In this document: positions 38,722-47,494 of the stretch, piece by piece | Position numbering within the stretch: the stretch's first letter is position 1 | Layout: every line of letters starts with the position of its first letter | NCBI RefSeq assembly: GCF_025153475.1 | Contig: NZ_JANZXA010000005.1 | Location: 62,001-126,000, forward strand | DNA: 64,000 nucleotides | Source: Novosphingobium mangrovisedimenti | GTDB taxonomy: Bacteria; Pseudomonadota; Alphaproteobacteria; Sphingomonadales; Sphingomonadaceae | Direction: 5' to 3' | Translations under genes and position numbers: made by a program | The notes under the pieces: model-generated | Seen by the model: the letters and a program-made list of their open reading frames with translations, nothing else | Databases searched by the model: none | What the model was told of the DNA's origin: nothing

Positions 38722-38860
38722 TCCTCCCCGGCACGGGGAGGGGGACCATGCGAAGCATGGTGGAGGGGATTTGCCCCCCGACGCAAGGTAGAGTGGCAGG
38801 GATCGTCCCCTTCCACCACGCCTCTGCGCGTCGCGGTCCCCCTCCCCGTGCCGGGGAGGA
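38722..38860. repeat. Large imperfect inverted repeat after valS
   Basis: A left arm starting TCCTCCCCGGCACGGGGAGG at 38722 and a right arm ending in its complement at 38860 span about 139 bases. The match continues into GGGGACC and GTGGTGGA-like motifs with mismatches. It begins immediately after the valS stop codon. This is a second repeat type, distinct from the CCTTCGACAAGC element, and may act as a transcript-end structure. The remaining sequence to 39046 shows no gene. Confidence 0.75.
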
Positions 38861-39046
38861 CATACCGGCCCTGCGCGCAATTTCATTTTCCTACCCGCGC
38901 GCCTTCTGCCACTCTGGCGCGATGACCACCCTGCCCCGCACCCCGCAAATCCCGCAAAAGGTGACAGTCCGGCGCAAGGTGACACTTTTCTCCCTGGACC
39001 GTGTAAACCGTGTCAACCGGACCTGTAACCTTGCGCCCCCGAACCC

Positions 39047-39790
39047 ATGCTGACGCTCGCCACCACCACTCCGGGTGAACCCGAACTGTTCGCCTCGCTG
39101 CAGGGCGAAGGGCCCTCGATCGGGCGGCCCAGCACTTTCGTGCGCCTGTCTCGCTGCAATCTCGCCTGCCAGTGGTGTGACACCGCCTACACATGGCGGT
39201 TCGAGGGCGACAACCGTCCCCACCGCGACACCGCCGCGTTCGAACGCAAGGCCAACCAGCTGTCGCTCGACGAGACCGACGTGGCCGGGCGTATCGCCGC
39301 CCTGCCCCCGGACCGGCTGGTGATTACCGGCGGCGAGCCGCTGCTGCAGGGCGCGGCGCTGGCCCGCATGGTTGCCGCGCTCAACGAACAGCGGCCCGGC
39401 ATGCACATCGAGATCGAGACCAACAGCACCGTGGCGCCGCACCCGGCGCTCGATCCACTGGTCCACCAGTACAACGTCAGCCCCAAGCTCGCGCACAGCG
39501 GCAACACGGCGGACCTCGCGCTGATCCCGGAGCGGCTTTCCGCCTGGGCCGCCGATCCGCGCGCCTATTTCAAGTTCGTGATCGCCGAGCCCGGCGACCT
39601 GGACGAAGTCCTTTCGCTGCAACAGGCCCACGCGATCCCCGGCGACCGTTTGTTCCTCATGCCCGAAGGACGCTCCAGCGATGTCCTGAAAGCGCGGTCG
39701 CAATGGCTGGCGGAAATTTGTTCCCGGAACGGATTTCGCTTTACCGACCGCTTGCACATCCATCTCTGGGGCGACACGAGAGGAACATGA
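39047..39790 (+). CDS. queE: 7-carboxy-7-deazaguanine synthase (radical SAM)
   Basis: A 247-residue radical SAM enzyme making the deazapurine ring in queuosine biosynthesis from 6-carboxytetrahydropterin. The cluster motif is CNLACQWC (C37, C41, C44), followed by DTAYTWRF. The SAM-binding region is visible as VITGGEPLLQG, and IEIETNSTVAP and YNVSPKLAHSG are conserved. The opening FASLQGEGPSIGRPSTFVRL is the typical QueE N-terminus. No other queuosine genes are in the window. Its stop overlaps the MATE gene start by four bases. Confidence 0.95.
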   Translation: MLTLATTTPGEPELFASLQGEGPSIGRPSTFVRLSRCNLACQWCDTAYTWRFEGDNRPHRDTAAFERKANQLSLDETDVAGRIAALPPDRLVITGGEPLLQGAALARMVAALNEQRPGMHIEIETNSTVAPHPALDPLVHQYNVSPKLAHSGNTADLALIPERLSAWAADPRAYFKFVIAEPGDLDEVLSLQQAHAIPGDRLFLMPEGRSSDVLKARSQWLAEICSRNGFRFTDRLHIHLWGDTRGT

Positions 39791-41220
39791 ACGAGGCCTC
39801 CCCCATCCCCGCAGGCGAAGATCCGACCAGCGAAACCGAAGTTCCGCCGCAGGACCTCGGCCCCGTGAAGGGCGACCTGACGAAAGGGCCGATCCTCAGG
39901 ACGCTGCTGCTGTTCTCGCTGCCGATGCTGCTCTCCAACGTGCTGCAGACGCTCAACGGCTCGGTCAATGCCATCTGGGTGGGGCGGCTGATCGGCGAAA
40001 GCGCGCTGGCGGCAACGGCCAATGCCAACGTCATCATGTTCCTGCTCTATGCCACCGTGTTCGGCTTCGGCATGGCGACGACGGTGCGCGTGGGCCAGCA
40101 CTTCGGCGCGCGCGACATCGACGCGGCGCGCAAGACTTTCGGTTCCGGGCTGGGGTTCTGCTTCGCGCTCTCGCTGATCGTCGCCGTGGCAGGCGGGATC
40201 TATGCCCCCGCGCTGCTCCACACGCTGGGCACCCCCGATGCCAGCAAGGCCGAGGCGCTGTCCTATCTGCGCGTGATCTTCGTCACCATTCCGCTGGGCG
40301 GCATCAACATGATGGTCTCGATGGCCATGCGCGGCGCGGGCGATTCCAAAACGCCGATGAACGCGATGATCCTGACCGTCGCGATCGACACGGTGCTCAA
40401 CCCGGTGCTGATCATGGGGCTGGGGCCGATACCCGAACTGGGCATCGCCGGTTCCGCGCTGGCGACGGCCTGCGCCAATCTCGTGGGCATGACGTTCCAG
40501 ATCTGGCGGATCTACCGACAGGACCTGCCAATGCGGCTGCGCGGGGCCGAACTCGGCTACGTCGTGCCGCAGGGCAGCGAACTGCGCTACATCGTCACCA
40601 AGGGCCTGCCGATGGGCGCGCAGATGCTGCTGGTTTCCTCCGCCGGGCTGATCATGGTGGGCCTCGTCAACCGCGAGGGACTGAATGCCGCGGCGGCCTA
40701 TGGCGCCTCGCTGCAACTGTGGAACTACCTGCAGATGCCCGCCTTCGCGATCAGCACCGCGGTCAGCGCGATGGTCGCGCAGTCGCTGGGCGCGGGCGAT
40801 CATTCGCGCGTGGGCAAGGTCACCCTCGTCGGCATGGGTACGAACCTCGTGATGTCGATCGCGCTGGCCGCGCTGATCGTCGGGTTCGATCGCCCGCTGC
40901 TGGCGCTGTTCCTGGGCGGCAACAGCCCGGCCCTGCCCGTCGCCGAGCATATCCAGCTGATCTGCACGACCTCGTTCGTGATTGTCTCGATCACCATGAT
41001 CCTCACCGGCACGATGCGCGCCTACGGCGCCGTGGTGGCGCCGCTGGTGATCATGTTCCTGGGTCTCTATCCGGGGCGCCTCGGCTTCTACTTCCTGGCG
41101 CGGCCGATGATCGACAGCGAGGCGGTATGGTGGGCCTATCCGGTCGGGTCGGTGCTCACCGTGGCGCTGACGCTGGCCTACTACCGCTTCGGCAAGTGGC
41201 GCGACGCGTTCAGGATGTGA
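39787..41220 (+). CDS. MATE family multidrug/toxin exporter
   Basis: A 477-residue inner-membrane exporter with about twelve hydrophobic segments. MATE landmarks are LLFSLPMLLSNVLQTLNGSVNAIWVGRLIGESALAATANAN, VGQHFGARDIDAARK, AMRGAGDSKTPM and MVAQSLGAGDHSRVGK in the second half. These transporters use Na+ or H+ gradients to extrude cationic compounds. The N-terminus has an extra polar leader of about 30 residues (ASPIPAGEDPTSETEVPPQD). Translationally coupled to queE; a link between them is not implied by function. Confidence 0.94.
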   Translation: MNEASPIPAGEDPTSETEVPPQDLGPVKGDLTKGPILRTLLLFSLPMLLSNVLQTLNGSVNAIWVGRLIGESALAATANANVIMFLLYATVFGFGMATTVRVGQHFGARDIDAARKTFGSGLGFCFALSLIVAVAGGIYAPALLHTLGTPDASKAEALSYLRVIFVTIPLGGINMMVSMAMRGAGDSKTPMNAMILTVAIDTVLNPVLIMGLGPIPELGIAGSALATACANLVGMTFQIWRIYRQDLPMRLRGAELGYVVPQGSELRYIVTKGLPMGAQMLLVSSAGLIMVGLVNREGLNAAAAYGASLQLWNYLQMPAFAISTAVSAMVAQSLGAGDHSRVGKVTLVGMGTNLVMSIALAALIVGFDRPLLALFLGGNSPALPVAEHIQLICTTSFVIVSITMILTGTMRAYGAVVAPLVIMFLGLYPGRLGFYFLARPMIDSEAVWWAYPVGSVLTVALTLAYYRFGKWRDAFRM

Positions 41221-41251
41221 CGCGCCGCGTGCCGGCCCGGCGCAGAGGGGC

Positions 41252-42943
41252 CTAGCGCCCCTGCGCGCGCCAGCGCTGGACGATGCGCTGGACCATTTCC
41301 TCCTCGCCGCCCGAGCTGTTCCACAGCTCGGTGAACGAGGGGTCGGCAGAGGCCGGGCGCTTGTGTTCCTCGAGATCGTCGAAGGACACGCGGATCGGGA
41401 TCGCGACGCCTTCCCCGCAGATGATGCACTCGCGGTTGCGCAGCGCCGGAATGGAATCGAGGAAACCGCGCGCGCCTTCGGGCATCGCCGCGCGCACGAA
41501 GGCCTGGTCGCGATCGTTGTTGAGGCGCATCGAGATGATCGTGCCGCACTGCGACAGCACGCCCTCGGCAAGGTCCGACGGACGCTGCGTGATCAGGCCG
41601 AGCGAGATGCCGTACTTACGGCCTTCCTTGGCGATGCGCGAAAGGATGCGCCCGACCGAGGAGCCGTCTGCGTTCTTCTCGTTGGGCACGTAGCGGTGAG
41701 CTTCCTCGCAGACCAGCAGGATCGGCCGCGTCTTTTCCTCGCGCGCCCAGATGGCGAAGTCGAAGACCATGCGGCTGAGCACCGCAACCACCGTGCTGGT
41801 GATGTCGGACGGCACGCCCGACACGTCGATGATGGAGATCGGCCGGCCATGCGCGGGCATGCGGAACAGCTTGACGATGAAATCGGCCATGGTGTCACCC
41901 ACCAGCATGCCCGAGAACATGAACTGGTAGCGCGGATCGCCCTTGAGCTCGTCCAGCTTGTTGCGGATGCGCAGGTACGGCGCGCTGGAATGGCCCTTGT
42001 CGAGCTTGCCCATCTCGTTGTTGAGAATGTTGGACAGGTCCGAAAGCAGATAGGGAATCGGCGAATCGACCGTGATCTTGCCCATCTGCTCGGCAAGACG
42101 ATTCTTCGAGCGCGCCTCGAGCAGGCACTTGCCGAGAATCTCCGCATCGAGCTGGCGTTCATCGCCGTTCGAGGTGAGCAGCGTCTCGCAGTGCTCCTCG
42201 AAGTTCATCAGCCAGTACGGCATCTGCAGGTTGGAAACGTCGAGGATCACGCCGGTATTGCGGAACGCTGCCGAATATTCGCCGTGCGGATCGACCATGA
42301 TCACATGGCCCTCGGGCGCGTGGTCGCAGATCCGGTGCAGGATCAGCGCGGCGCTGGTCGACTTGCCGGTACCGGTCGAGCCCAGCAGCGCGAAGTGCTT
42401 GCCGAGCAGGGCATCGACATAGAGCCCGGCCCGAATGTCGCGGGTGGGATAGACGTTGCCGATCTGGATCGCGCTGCGACCGTCGCTGGCGTAGATCTGG
42501 CGCAGGTCCTCGCTCGTCGCCGGATAGACCAGCGCGCCGGGAACCGGGTAGAAGGTGACGCCGCGCCGGAAGCTGTGAATGCGGCCCGTCAGGCGCTCTT
42601 CCTCGCCCTCGCCAAGGAAGTCGGCATCGGCAAGGATGCCGTCCGTGACCCGTCCGTCCTGCTTCTGGTTGCGCACGCTGGCGAGCAGCCAGCCATTACC
42701 GACGCGAATCTTGATCTGGCTGCCGACCTGCCCGGCAAGCGCGACCGCCGGATCGGAATCTGCAGCGGTCTGGTTCAGGCGGTTGGCGTCGAAAGCGATG
42801 CGCGTTCCCGATCCGGCGATCTCGAGGACAACCCCGATCGGTTCGCTTGCCTGGCTTGCCGCGGGGGCCCTGCCGGCCTGCGGAGTTTCACCGGCAGTAG
42901 CTTCACGAGCACCGGCAAAGCTATCAAGTCGCATCTGGTTCAT
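41252..42943 (-). CDS. HerA-like AAA ATPase (DUF87)
   Basis: A 563-residue ATPase. An N-terminal small barrel domain (VVLEIAGSGTRIAFD, IKIRVGNGWLLASVRN) resembles the HAS-barrel of HerA. Walker A is ALLGSTGTGKSTSAA (188-195). Next comes VIMVDPHGEYSAAF, Walker B is RPILLVCEEAHRYVP, and the region GLITQRPSDLAEGVLSQCGTIISMRLNNDRDQ is typical of HerA/FtsK-like translocases, ending with an Arg-containing RVSFDDLEEHKRP. HerA usually works with nuclease NurA in DNA end resection, or in defence systems, but no nuclease gene is adjacent here. It converges with the MATE gene. Confidence 0.92.
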   Translation of the reverse strand: MNQMRLDSFAGAREATAGETPQAGRAPAASQASEPIGVVLEIAGSGTRIAFDANRLNQTAADSDPAVALAGQVGSQIKIRVGNGWLLASVRNQKQDGRVTDGILADADFLGEGEEERLTGRIHSFRRGVTFYPVPGALVYPATSEDLRQIYASDGRSAIQIGNVYPTRDIRAGLYVDALLGKHFALLGSTGTGKSTSAALILHRICDHAPEGHVIMVDPHGEYSAAFRNTGVILDVSNLQMPYWLMNFEEHCETLLTSNGDERQLDAEILGKCLLEARSKNRLAEQMGKITVDSPIPYLLSDLSNILNNEMGKLDKGHSSAPYLRIRNKLDELKGDPRYQFMFSGMLVGDTMADFIVKLFRMPAHGRPISIIDVSGVPSDITSTVVAVLSRMVFDFAIWAREEKTRPILLVCEEAHRYVPNEKNADGSSVGRILSRIAKEGRKYGISLGLITQRPSDLAEGVLSQCGTIISMRLNNDRDQAFVRAAMPEGARGFLDSIPALRNRECIICGEGVAIPIRVSFDDLEEHKRPASADPSFTELWNSSGGEEEMVQRIVQRWRAQGR

Positions 42944-43052
42944 TCAACACCCGAAGTTCTGGCAACCGCTGCATCCCTAAGGGAGAGGCCGTTAATTTCT
43001 GCCTAAAGCCGCGAAAGCAACGATTGCAGAATCGGATGTCCGGAGTGTGGGA

Positions 43053-43817
43053 TCAGACCAGCGCGAACAGCCGGCCCGCCAGCCAGCCCATCGCCACCGA
43101 AATGAAAACGGCAAGCACGCCATAGGCAAAGCCGTAATCGTTGGAAAAGTGCGCCACCGCGCGCTCGAGGCCGAGCTTGCGCACTTCCACCTGGCTACTG
43201 GCCGATGCGACCACGCGCCCCTGCGAGATCGCGAATGTCTCGGCGGTGTAAGTCCCCGTGGGCACGCTCGAGGGCAGGCCGATATGCGCTTGGTAGAGAA
43301 CCTGCTCGCTGACCGTCACGCCCCCTTCGTCCTCGCGATAGAGGCCGTGGCGGCGATTGAGATCGACCAGACCATCGGCGAAGCGGGCCTGTTCCGCGGG
43401 GTCGAACGCCCCGATCGGCGAGAGCTGCAGCCATTTCAGGCCAAGTTCGTAAATCGCCGCTGTCTTGTCGTCGACGATCTCCGAGATCGGCCGGGTGGAG
43501 GCAATGGCATAGTAGGACGGCGCGGACCGGAACTCGGTGCTCGCGGCATTGATCCAGATTCCGGCAACCTTCTGCTTCTCGCGCAGGACGATCGACTGGG
43601 TCGGCCCCTTCAGCACGATCACGATGTCGTAGTCCTGCGCCGCGCGCGAGCCTTCCGGCGTAAGGATCGCGCCGAAGAGCAGGAGATCGGTCCCCGTGAA
43701 GCCCTGCTGCAGATCGACCTCGTGCTGCGAGATTTCCGGCACCAGAATGGGATCGCGCGCACCGGTCAGCAGAACGAGCGCGAAAAGCGCCAGAACCGGG
43801 GCGAACCGGCGGCTCAC
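43053..43817 (-). CDS. TIGR02186 family membrane protein
   Basis: A 254-residue protein with an N-terminal signal or anchor segment (FAPVLALFALVLLTG), a periplasmic beta-rich domain (LVPEISQHEVDLQQGFTGTDLLLFGAI, DIVIVLKGPTQSIVLREKQKVAGIWINA) and a C-terminal transmembrane helix (YGVLAVFISVAMGWLAGRLFALV). These match TIGR02186, a family almost always found beside TauE/SafE permeases, as here. GTG at 43817 overlaps the permease stop by four bases (GTGA). Function of the family is not established. Confidence 0.88.
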   Translation of the reverse strand: MSRRFAPVLALFALVLLTGARDPILVPEISQHEVDLQQGFTGTDLLLFGAILTPEGSRAAQDYDIVIVLKGPTQSIVLREKQKVAGIWINAASTEFRSAPSYYAIASTRPISEIVDDKTAAIYELGLKWLQLSPIGAFDPAEQARFADGLVDLNRRHGLYREDEGGVTVSEQVLYQAHIGLPSSVPTGTYTAETFAISQGRVVASASSQVEVRKLGLERAVAHFSNDYGFAYGVLAVFISVAMGWLAGRLFALV

Positions 43818-44728
43818 AGCGGAGCCACCGAATATATCTCGTCCGGCCGATAGCCGAGACCGACGGCCATGCGCGCCGCGACCAGCAGGACGATGACCGC
43901 CAGGATCAGGCGCAGCTTCACCGGATTGGCCTTTTGCGAGAACTGCGCCCCGATCTGCGCCCCAGTGACCGACCCAAGCAGGAGCAGCGAAGCGAGGACG
44001 ATGTCGATCGCATGCGTAGTGAGCGCATGCATCATCGTGGTCGCCATCGTCGTGAACAGGATCTGCCACAGCGAGGTACCGACCACGACATTGGCGCTCA
44101 TGCCCAGGATGTAGAGCATCGCCGGCACCAGAATGAACCCGCCGCCGATACCCATCAGCATCGTCAGCACGCCCGTACCCATACCCAGCAACAGGGGCGC
44201 GAGCGGCGAAATGTAGAGCCCCGAACGGTAGAAGCGCCAGCGCATGGGCAGACTGGCCACCATCGGATGGTGACGCCGCTTCCTTGCCGCGATGGGCACG
44301 CCGCTGCGCTCGGCGCGGATCGCCTGGATGCTTTCCTTGGCCATCAGGCTGCCGATCGAACCAAGCAGCAGGACGTAGAGGATATTAATGACGGTATCGA
44401 TCTGGCCGAGCTGTTCGAGCAGCTTGAACAGGACCGCACCGATCCCGGTGCCCAGGATGCCGCCGGCGACCATCACCGATCCCATCTGGTAGTCCACGCC
44501 GCCACGCCGCGAATGCGCGAAAACGCCCGAAACGCTGGCGCCCGTCACCTGGCTGGCGGCGGAAGCGGCCGCAACCGTGGGCGGAATGCCATAGAAAATC
44601 ATCAAGGGCGTCGTCAGAAAGCCGCCGCCCACGCCAAATATCCCGGAGAGCAGTCCGGTAATCGCCCCCAGGGCAATAATAACCAGCCCGTTTACCGAGA
44701 GATTGGCGATGGGAAGATAGACGTCCAT
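43814..44728 (-). CDS. TauE/SafE family anion permease
   Basis: A 304-residue inner-membrane protein with about eight hydrophobic segments. Landmarks: GLLSGIFGVGGGFLTTPLMIFYGIPPTVAAASAASQVTGAS in the first repeat and LTMLMGIGGGFILVPAMLYILGMSANVVVGTSLWQILFTT in the second, the duplicated pattern of the family. Members move sulfite, sulfoacetate or similar organosulfur anions. With the TIGR02186 partner it forms a two-gene unit often linked to sulfur metabolism. No sulfur enzyme lies nearby, so the substrate stays open. Confidence 0.92.
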   Translation of the reverse strand: MDVYLPIANLSVNGLVIIALGAITGLLSGIFGVGGGFLTTPLMIFYGIPPTVAAASAASQVTGASVSGVFAHSRRGGVDYQMGSVMVAGGILGTGIGAVLFKLLEQLGQIDTVINILYVLLLGSIGSLMAKESIQAIRAERSGVPIAARKRRHHPMVASLPMRWRFYRSGLYISPLAPLLLGMGTGVLTMLMGIGGGFILVPAMLYILGMSANVVVGTSLWQILFTTMATTMMHALTTHAIDIVLASLLLLGSVTGAQIGAQFSQKANPVKLRLILAVIVLLVAARMAVGLGYRPDEIYSVAPL

Positions 44729-44775
44729 TTCTTGGCTCTCGCTACCGCAGCACGCGGCGCGAGGAAAGCGACGAA

Positions 44776-45990
44776 TCAGAAACCTGCGGAAAGAGTCACT
44801 GCCGGTCCCGACCCCGGTTCCGCATTGCCGGCAACCCGCACCCGCCAGTCCAGCGCGATCCGGCCGAACACGCGCCGGCTCAGCGGCAACGTGACGGTGG
44901 CGGACGGCCCCATGTCCAGTCTGGCGGCGCCCTTCTGCGCTCCGCCCCAGAGCCCTCCGCCCAATCGCGCCTCGGCGGCCCCGAGGCGCAAGACCCGCCG
45001 GTCCACACGCACCTGCCCATCGGCAAACGGGGTCGAGAACTCGCCTCCGACATAGCCGCCCTGCAGATAGGCTTCCGCCTGCAGGTCATGTGGCAGCGCG
45101 ATCGGCGGAAGCTGGGTATAGACGAAGGCGGCGGGCTGGAACCGGCTTTGCCCCTCGTAATCGGTGAGCCGGCCTTCGATGGCGGCCACGACGGGGACCG
45201 TCGGCAGCGGCCGCCCGGAAAGGCCCAAGGCCACGGAATTCTCGCGAAACTGGCCGAGCGCTGTTGTCGTGCGGGCATAGATCGTCGGCCGGTAGGGGCT
45301 GGTGCTGTCGACCAGATAGCGCAGCACCGCACCAGTCTGGCTCGCTCCGTAGGCCGCCGGAAGCACGCCGGAAGACAGGCCTTGCCCGGCATCGTTCCGC
45401 AGCAACGCCCAGGTATCGAACGACCAGCGCGTGACCCGCGCGGGCTGCGGCAGGGGGACCGGCGGCACGGCCTGCGGAGCCGCACTCGCGCGGGGAAGCT
45501 GCGGATCGGGAGAGAAAAACGGCGGATTGGAACCCCGCAGGGCACTATCGACGAACCCGACGCGGCCAGATGCGGGCATCAACGATCTGGCTGACGCTCC
45601 CCAAACCGAGCCGGACGGGTCCCAGACGCCAAGTGGCCGGACAACGACCGGCGCCGGCGGCATCGCGCCGGCAATCGTCGGCTGGAACGCGACGAAGCCG
45701 CCAGGATAACGCGTCCCGTATGCCGACAGGAACCCGCCCACGCTGGCTGGCGGATAAGCGGATGCATAGACGGGCGACGCGAGCCCCGGCAGCGACTGCG
45801 GCCCCGCACGGCCATCGACGACGAACCCGACGGTCGATAAGACCGCCCCGCCCGCGCCGGCGTGCATCGCGACTGCATCGTTCGTCAGAACCGGCGCTTC
45901 CCAGGCAGTCGCCCGGCCGCCGATCCAGCCGGCGAATATCGCCAACAAGGCGACCAGCGGCTGCCCCCGGGTGGTTTGCGCCCCCCTCAC
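44776..45990 (-). CDS. Putative outer-membrane secretion protein (NfrA C-terminal-like)
   Basis: A protein of about 404 residues from the GTG at 45990, which overlaps the glycosyltransferase stop by four bases. An N-terminal hydrophobic stretch (PLVALLAIFAGWIGG) is followed by a Pro/Ala-rich middle and then a beta-rich C-terminal part (about 220-404). That part has SSGVLPAAYGASQTGAVLRYL, LPHDLQAEAYLQGGYVGG, FADGQVRVDRRVL, GGGLWGGAQKGAARLDMGPSATV and RIALDWRVRVAGNAEPGSG, ending in Phe. The pattern fits the NfrA C-terminal domain of phage N4 adsorption protein A, an outer-membrane exporter. The TPR region of full-length NfrA is missing. Functional assignment is inference. Confidence 0.72.
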   Translation of the reverse strand: MRGAQTTRGQPLVALLAIFAGWIGGRATAWEAPVLTNDAVAMHAGAGGAVLSTVGFVVDGRAGPQSLPGLASPVYASAYPPASVGGFLSAYGTRYPGGFVAFQPTIAGAMPPAPVVVRPLGVWDPSGSVWGASARSLMPASGRVGFVDSALRGSNPPFFSPDPQLPRASAAPQAVPPVPLPQPARVTRWSFDTWALLRNDAGQGLSSGVLPAAYGASQTGAVLRYLVDSTSPYRPTIYARTTTALGQFRENSVALGLSGRPLPTVPVVAAIEGRLTDYEGQSRFQPAAFVYTQLPPIALPHDLQAEAYLQGGYVGGEFSTPFADGQVRVDRRVLRLGAAEARLGGGLWGGAQKGAARLDMGPSATVTLPLSRRVFGRIALDWRVRVAGNAEPGSGPAVTLSAGF

Positions 45991-47408
45991 CGTGTTGCCG
46001 TTCCACCAGCGGCAGCCAGTATCGGATGGGCATCGTGCGAGGTCTTCTCCCACGTCACGGCGGCGCCGCGCAACGTGCGCATGTACCCGGCGAAGGCCTT
46101 TCGCCCCGCCATGATGGCGATGAAGTTGGCGACCGGGATACGCATCAACGCACGCACGCCTTCCGGCCAGCCATACTCGTGCGCGGTAAAGGCAAAGCGA
46201 GCAATGGAACGCCAGACGAGGCTCGCGAAACAAAGGAGGAGCATGCCCTGCAGCCAGGGCGAGATTTCCGGTTGAGCCCTCACCCCGGACAGCCGCACTA
46301 TCGAGAGCAGTCCTTCAACGACGATCAGCACATAGCCGCATGCCAGAACGATCGAGGTCAGCGGTCCGCGCCGGTCGCGCAGCACCATCCACCAGTCGGC
46401 CAGCCCCCTGCTCCAGCCCAGCCGGTCCCAGCTCTGGAAGGCAATGCCATGAATCCAGCGCGCCTTCTGCCGCACCGCGTCCTCGAGCCGCGCGGGAAAA
46501 TAGGCCCGCGTCGCCACGAGCTGGTTGTCCGCGTCGCGCACACGCAGAAACCGCGAGGCCCCGCCTTCGCGCCAGACCAGAACGCCCAGTTCATAATCCT
46601 CGGTGAGGCATTCGGCCGCGAACGGGCCGGGGCCGCCCTCCGCAACACGGCGCCGGGCAATGCCCGCGATGATCTCGCGCGCGAAGCCGCAGGCGACCCC
46701 GGCAGCGGGAATCGCCGCGCCCAGCGCATCGCGGACGACCAGAGACTTTGCGTGCGATTCCGTGAACTCGTCGGAGTAGTGGCCCGCCACCCATGGCGAC
46801 GCGGGCTGCGGTTCCGGCCGCACGGGCAACTGCACGAAATCAACCTCGCCCAAGGCGCCGTCGATGACGGCAAGTTCCGCCGGGTGGACCATGTCCTCAG
46901 AATCGTGCAAGACGACGCTTCTGAAGCGATGTCCATATCGCCCCTCATCGTCACACAAGGCGGTGTAGAGGCGGTTCAGGCAGTCCGCCTTGGTGGTCGG
47001 CCCGGCATTCTCGTGGATGACGATCCGGACACGCGCGTCAGCGCCTGCCCCGGACATGGCAGCCGCGATCGTGCCTGGATCGTTGGAATAGCAACCGACG
47101 TAGAGAGTGAAGTCATCTTGCCGCCAGACAGACAGGGCATGACGCACGGTATGGCCGATCACTTCAGCCTCATGCCATGCCGCGATCAGGATCGCAGCCC
47201 GCCCCTGCAGGGGCGCGGCGGCATCCTCTCGGGATATCCGCCCGTCGCGCGCACGGCCGGCAAGCTTCAGCCAGATCCAGCAAAGATCCACGCCGATGTC
47301 ATCGATGGCGCCCAGCAGGAACCAGAACGCCGCGAAAAGCAGAAGTTCCTGCTCGAAAAACTGCAGCCCTTTGATAACATGCTGGATTACGACAGTGGCT
47401 TCCACCAC
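45987..47408 (-). CDS. NfrB-like membrane glycosyltransferase
   Basis: About 473 residues of a processive-type family 2 glycosyltransferase. Starting at GTG 47408 (AGGAAGG five bases upstream; GTG 47405 and GTG 47465 are alternatives) it opens with a hydrophobic segment (ELLLFAAFWFLLGAI). A GT-A domain follows with AILIAAWHEAEVIG, the acidic motif in VVLHDSEDMVHPAEL (about 169-172), TEDYELG (about 269-275) and RQKARWIHG (about 313-321), then C-terminal membrane segments. Order and motifs match NfrB, the inner-membrane enzyme of the N4-receptor polysaccharide in E. coli. The C-terminal c-di-GMP-binding MshEN-type domain of NfrB is absent here. Coupled to the NfrA-like gene. Confidence 0.82.
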   Translation of the reverse strand: MVEATVVIQHVIKGLQFFEQELLLFAAFWFLLGAIDDIGVDLCWIWLKLAGRARDGRISREDAAAPLQGRAAILIAAWHEAEVIGHTVRHALSVWRQDDFTLYVGCYSNDPGTIAAAMSGAGADARVRIVIHENAGPTTKADCLNRLYTALCDDEGRYGHRFRSVVLHDSEDMVHPAELAVIDGALGEVDFVQLPVRPEPQPASPWVAGHYSDEFTESHAKSLVVRDALGAAIPAAGVACGFAREIIAGIARRRVAEGGPGPFAAECLTEDYELGVLVWREGGASRFLRVRDADNQLVATRAYFPARLEDAVRQKARWIHGIAFQSWDRLGWSRGLADWWMVLRDRRGPLTSIVLACGYVLIVVEGLLSIVRLSGVRAQPEISPWLQGMLLLCFASLVWRSIARFAFTAHEYGWPEGVRALMRIPVANFIAIMAGRKAFAGYMRTLRGAAVTWEKTSHDAHPILAAAGGTATR

Positions 47409-47494
47409 GCCCCCTTCCTGTATCCGGCCGGAATTACGGCTACAACCGATGCAAAACGATTGCACCTTTTAGAAGAAAACCCGAAAACATACTT

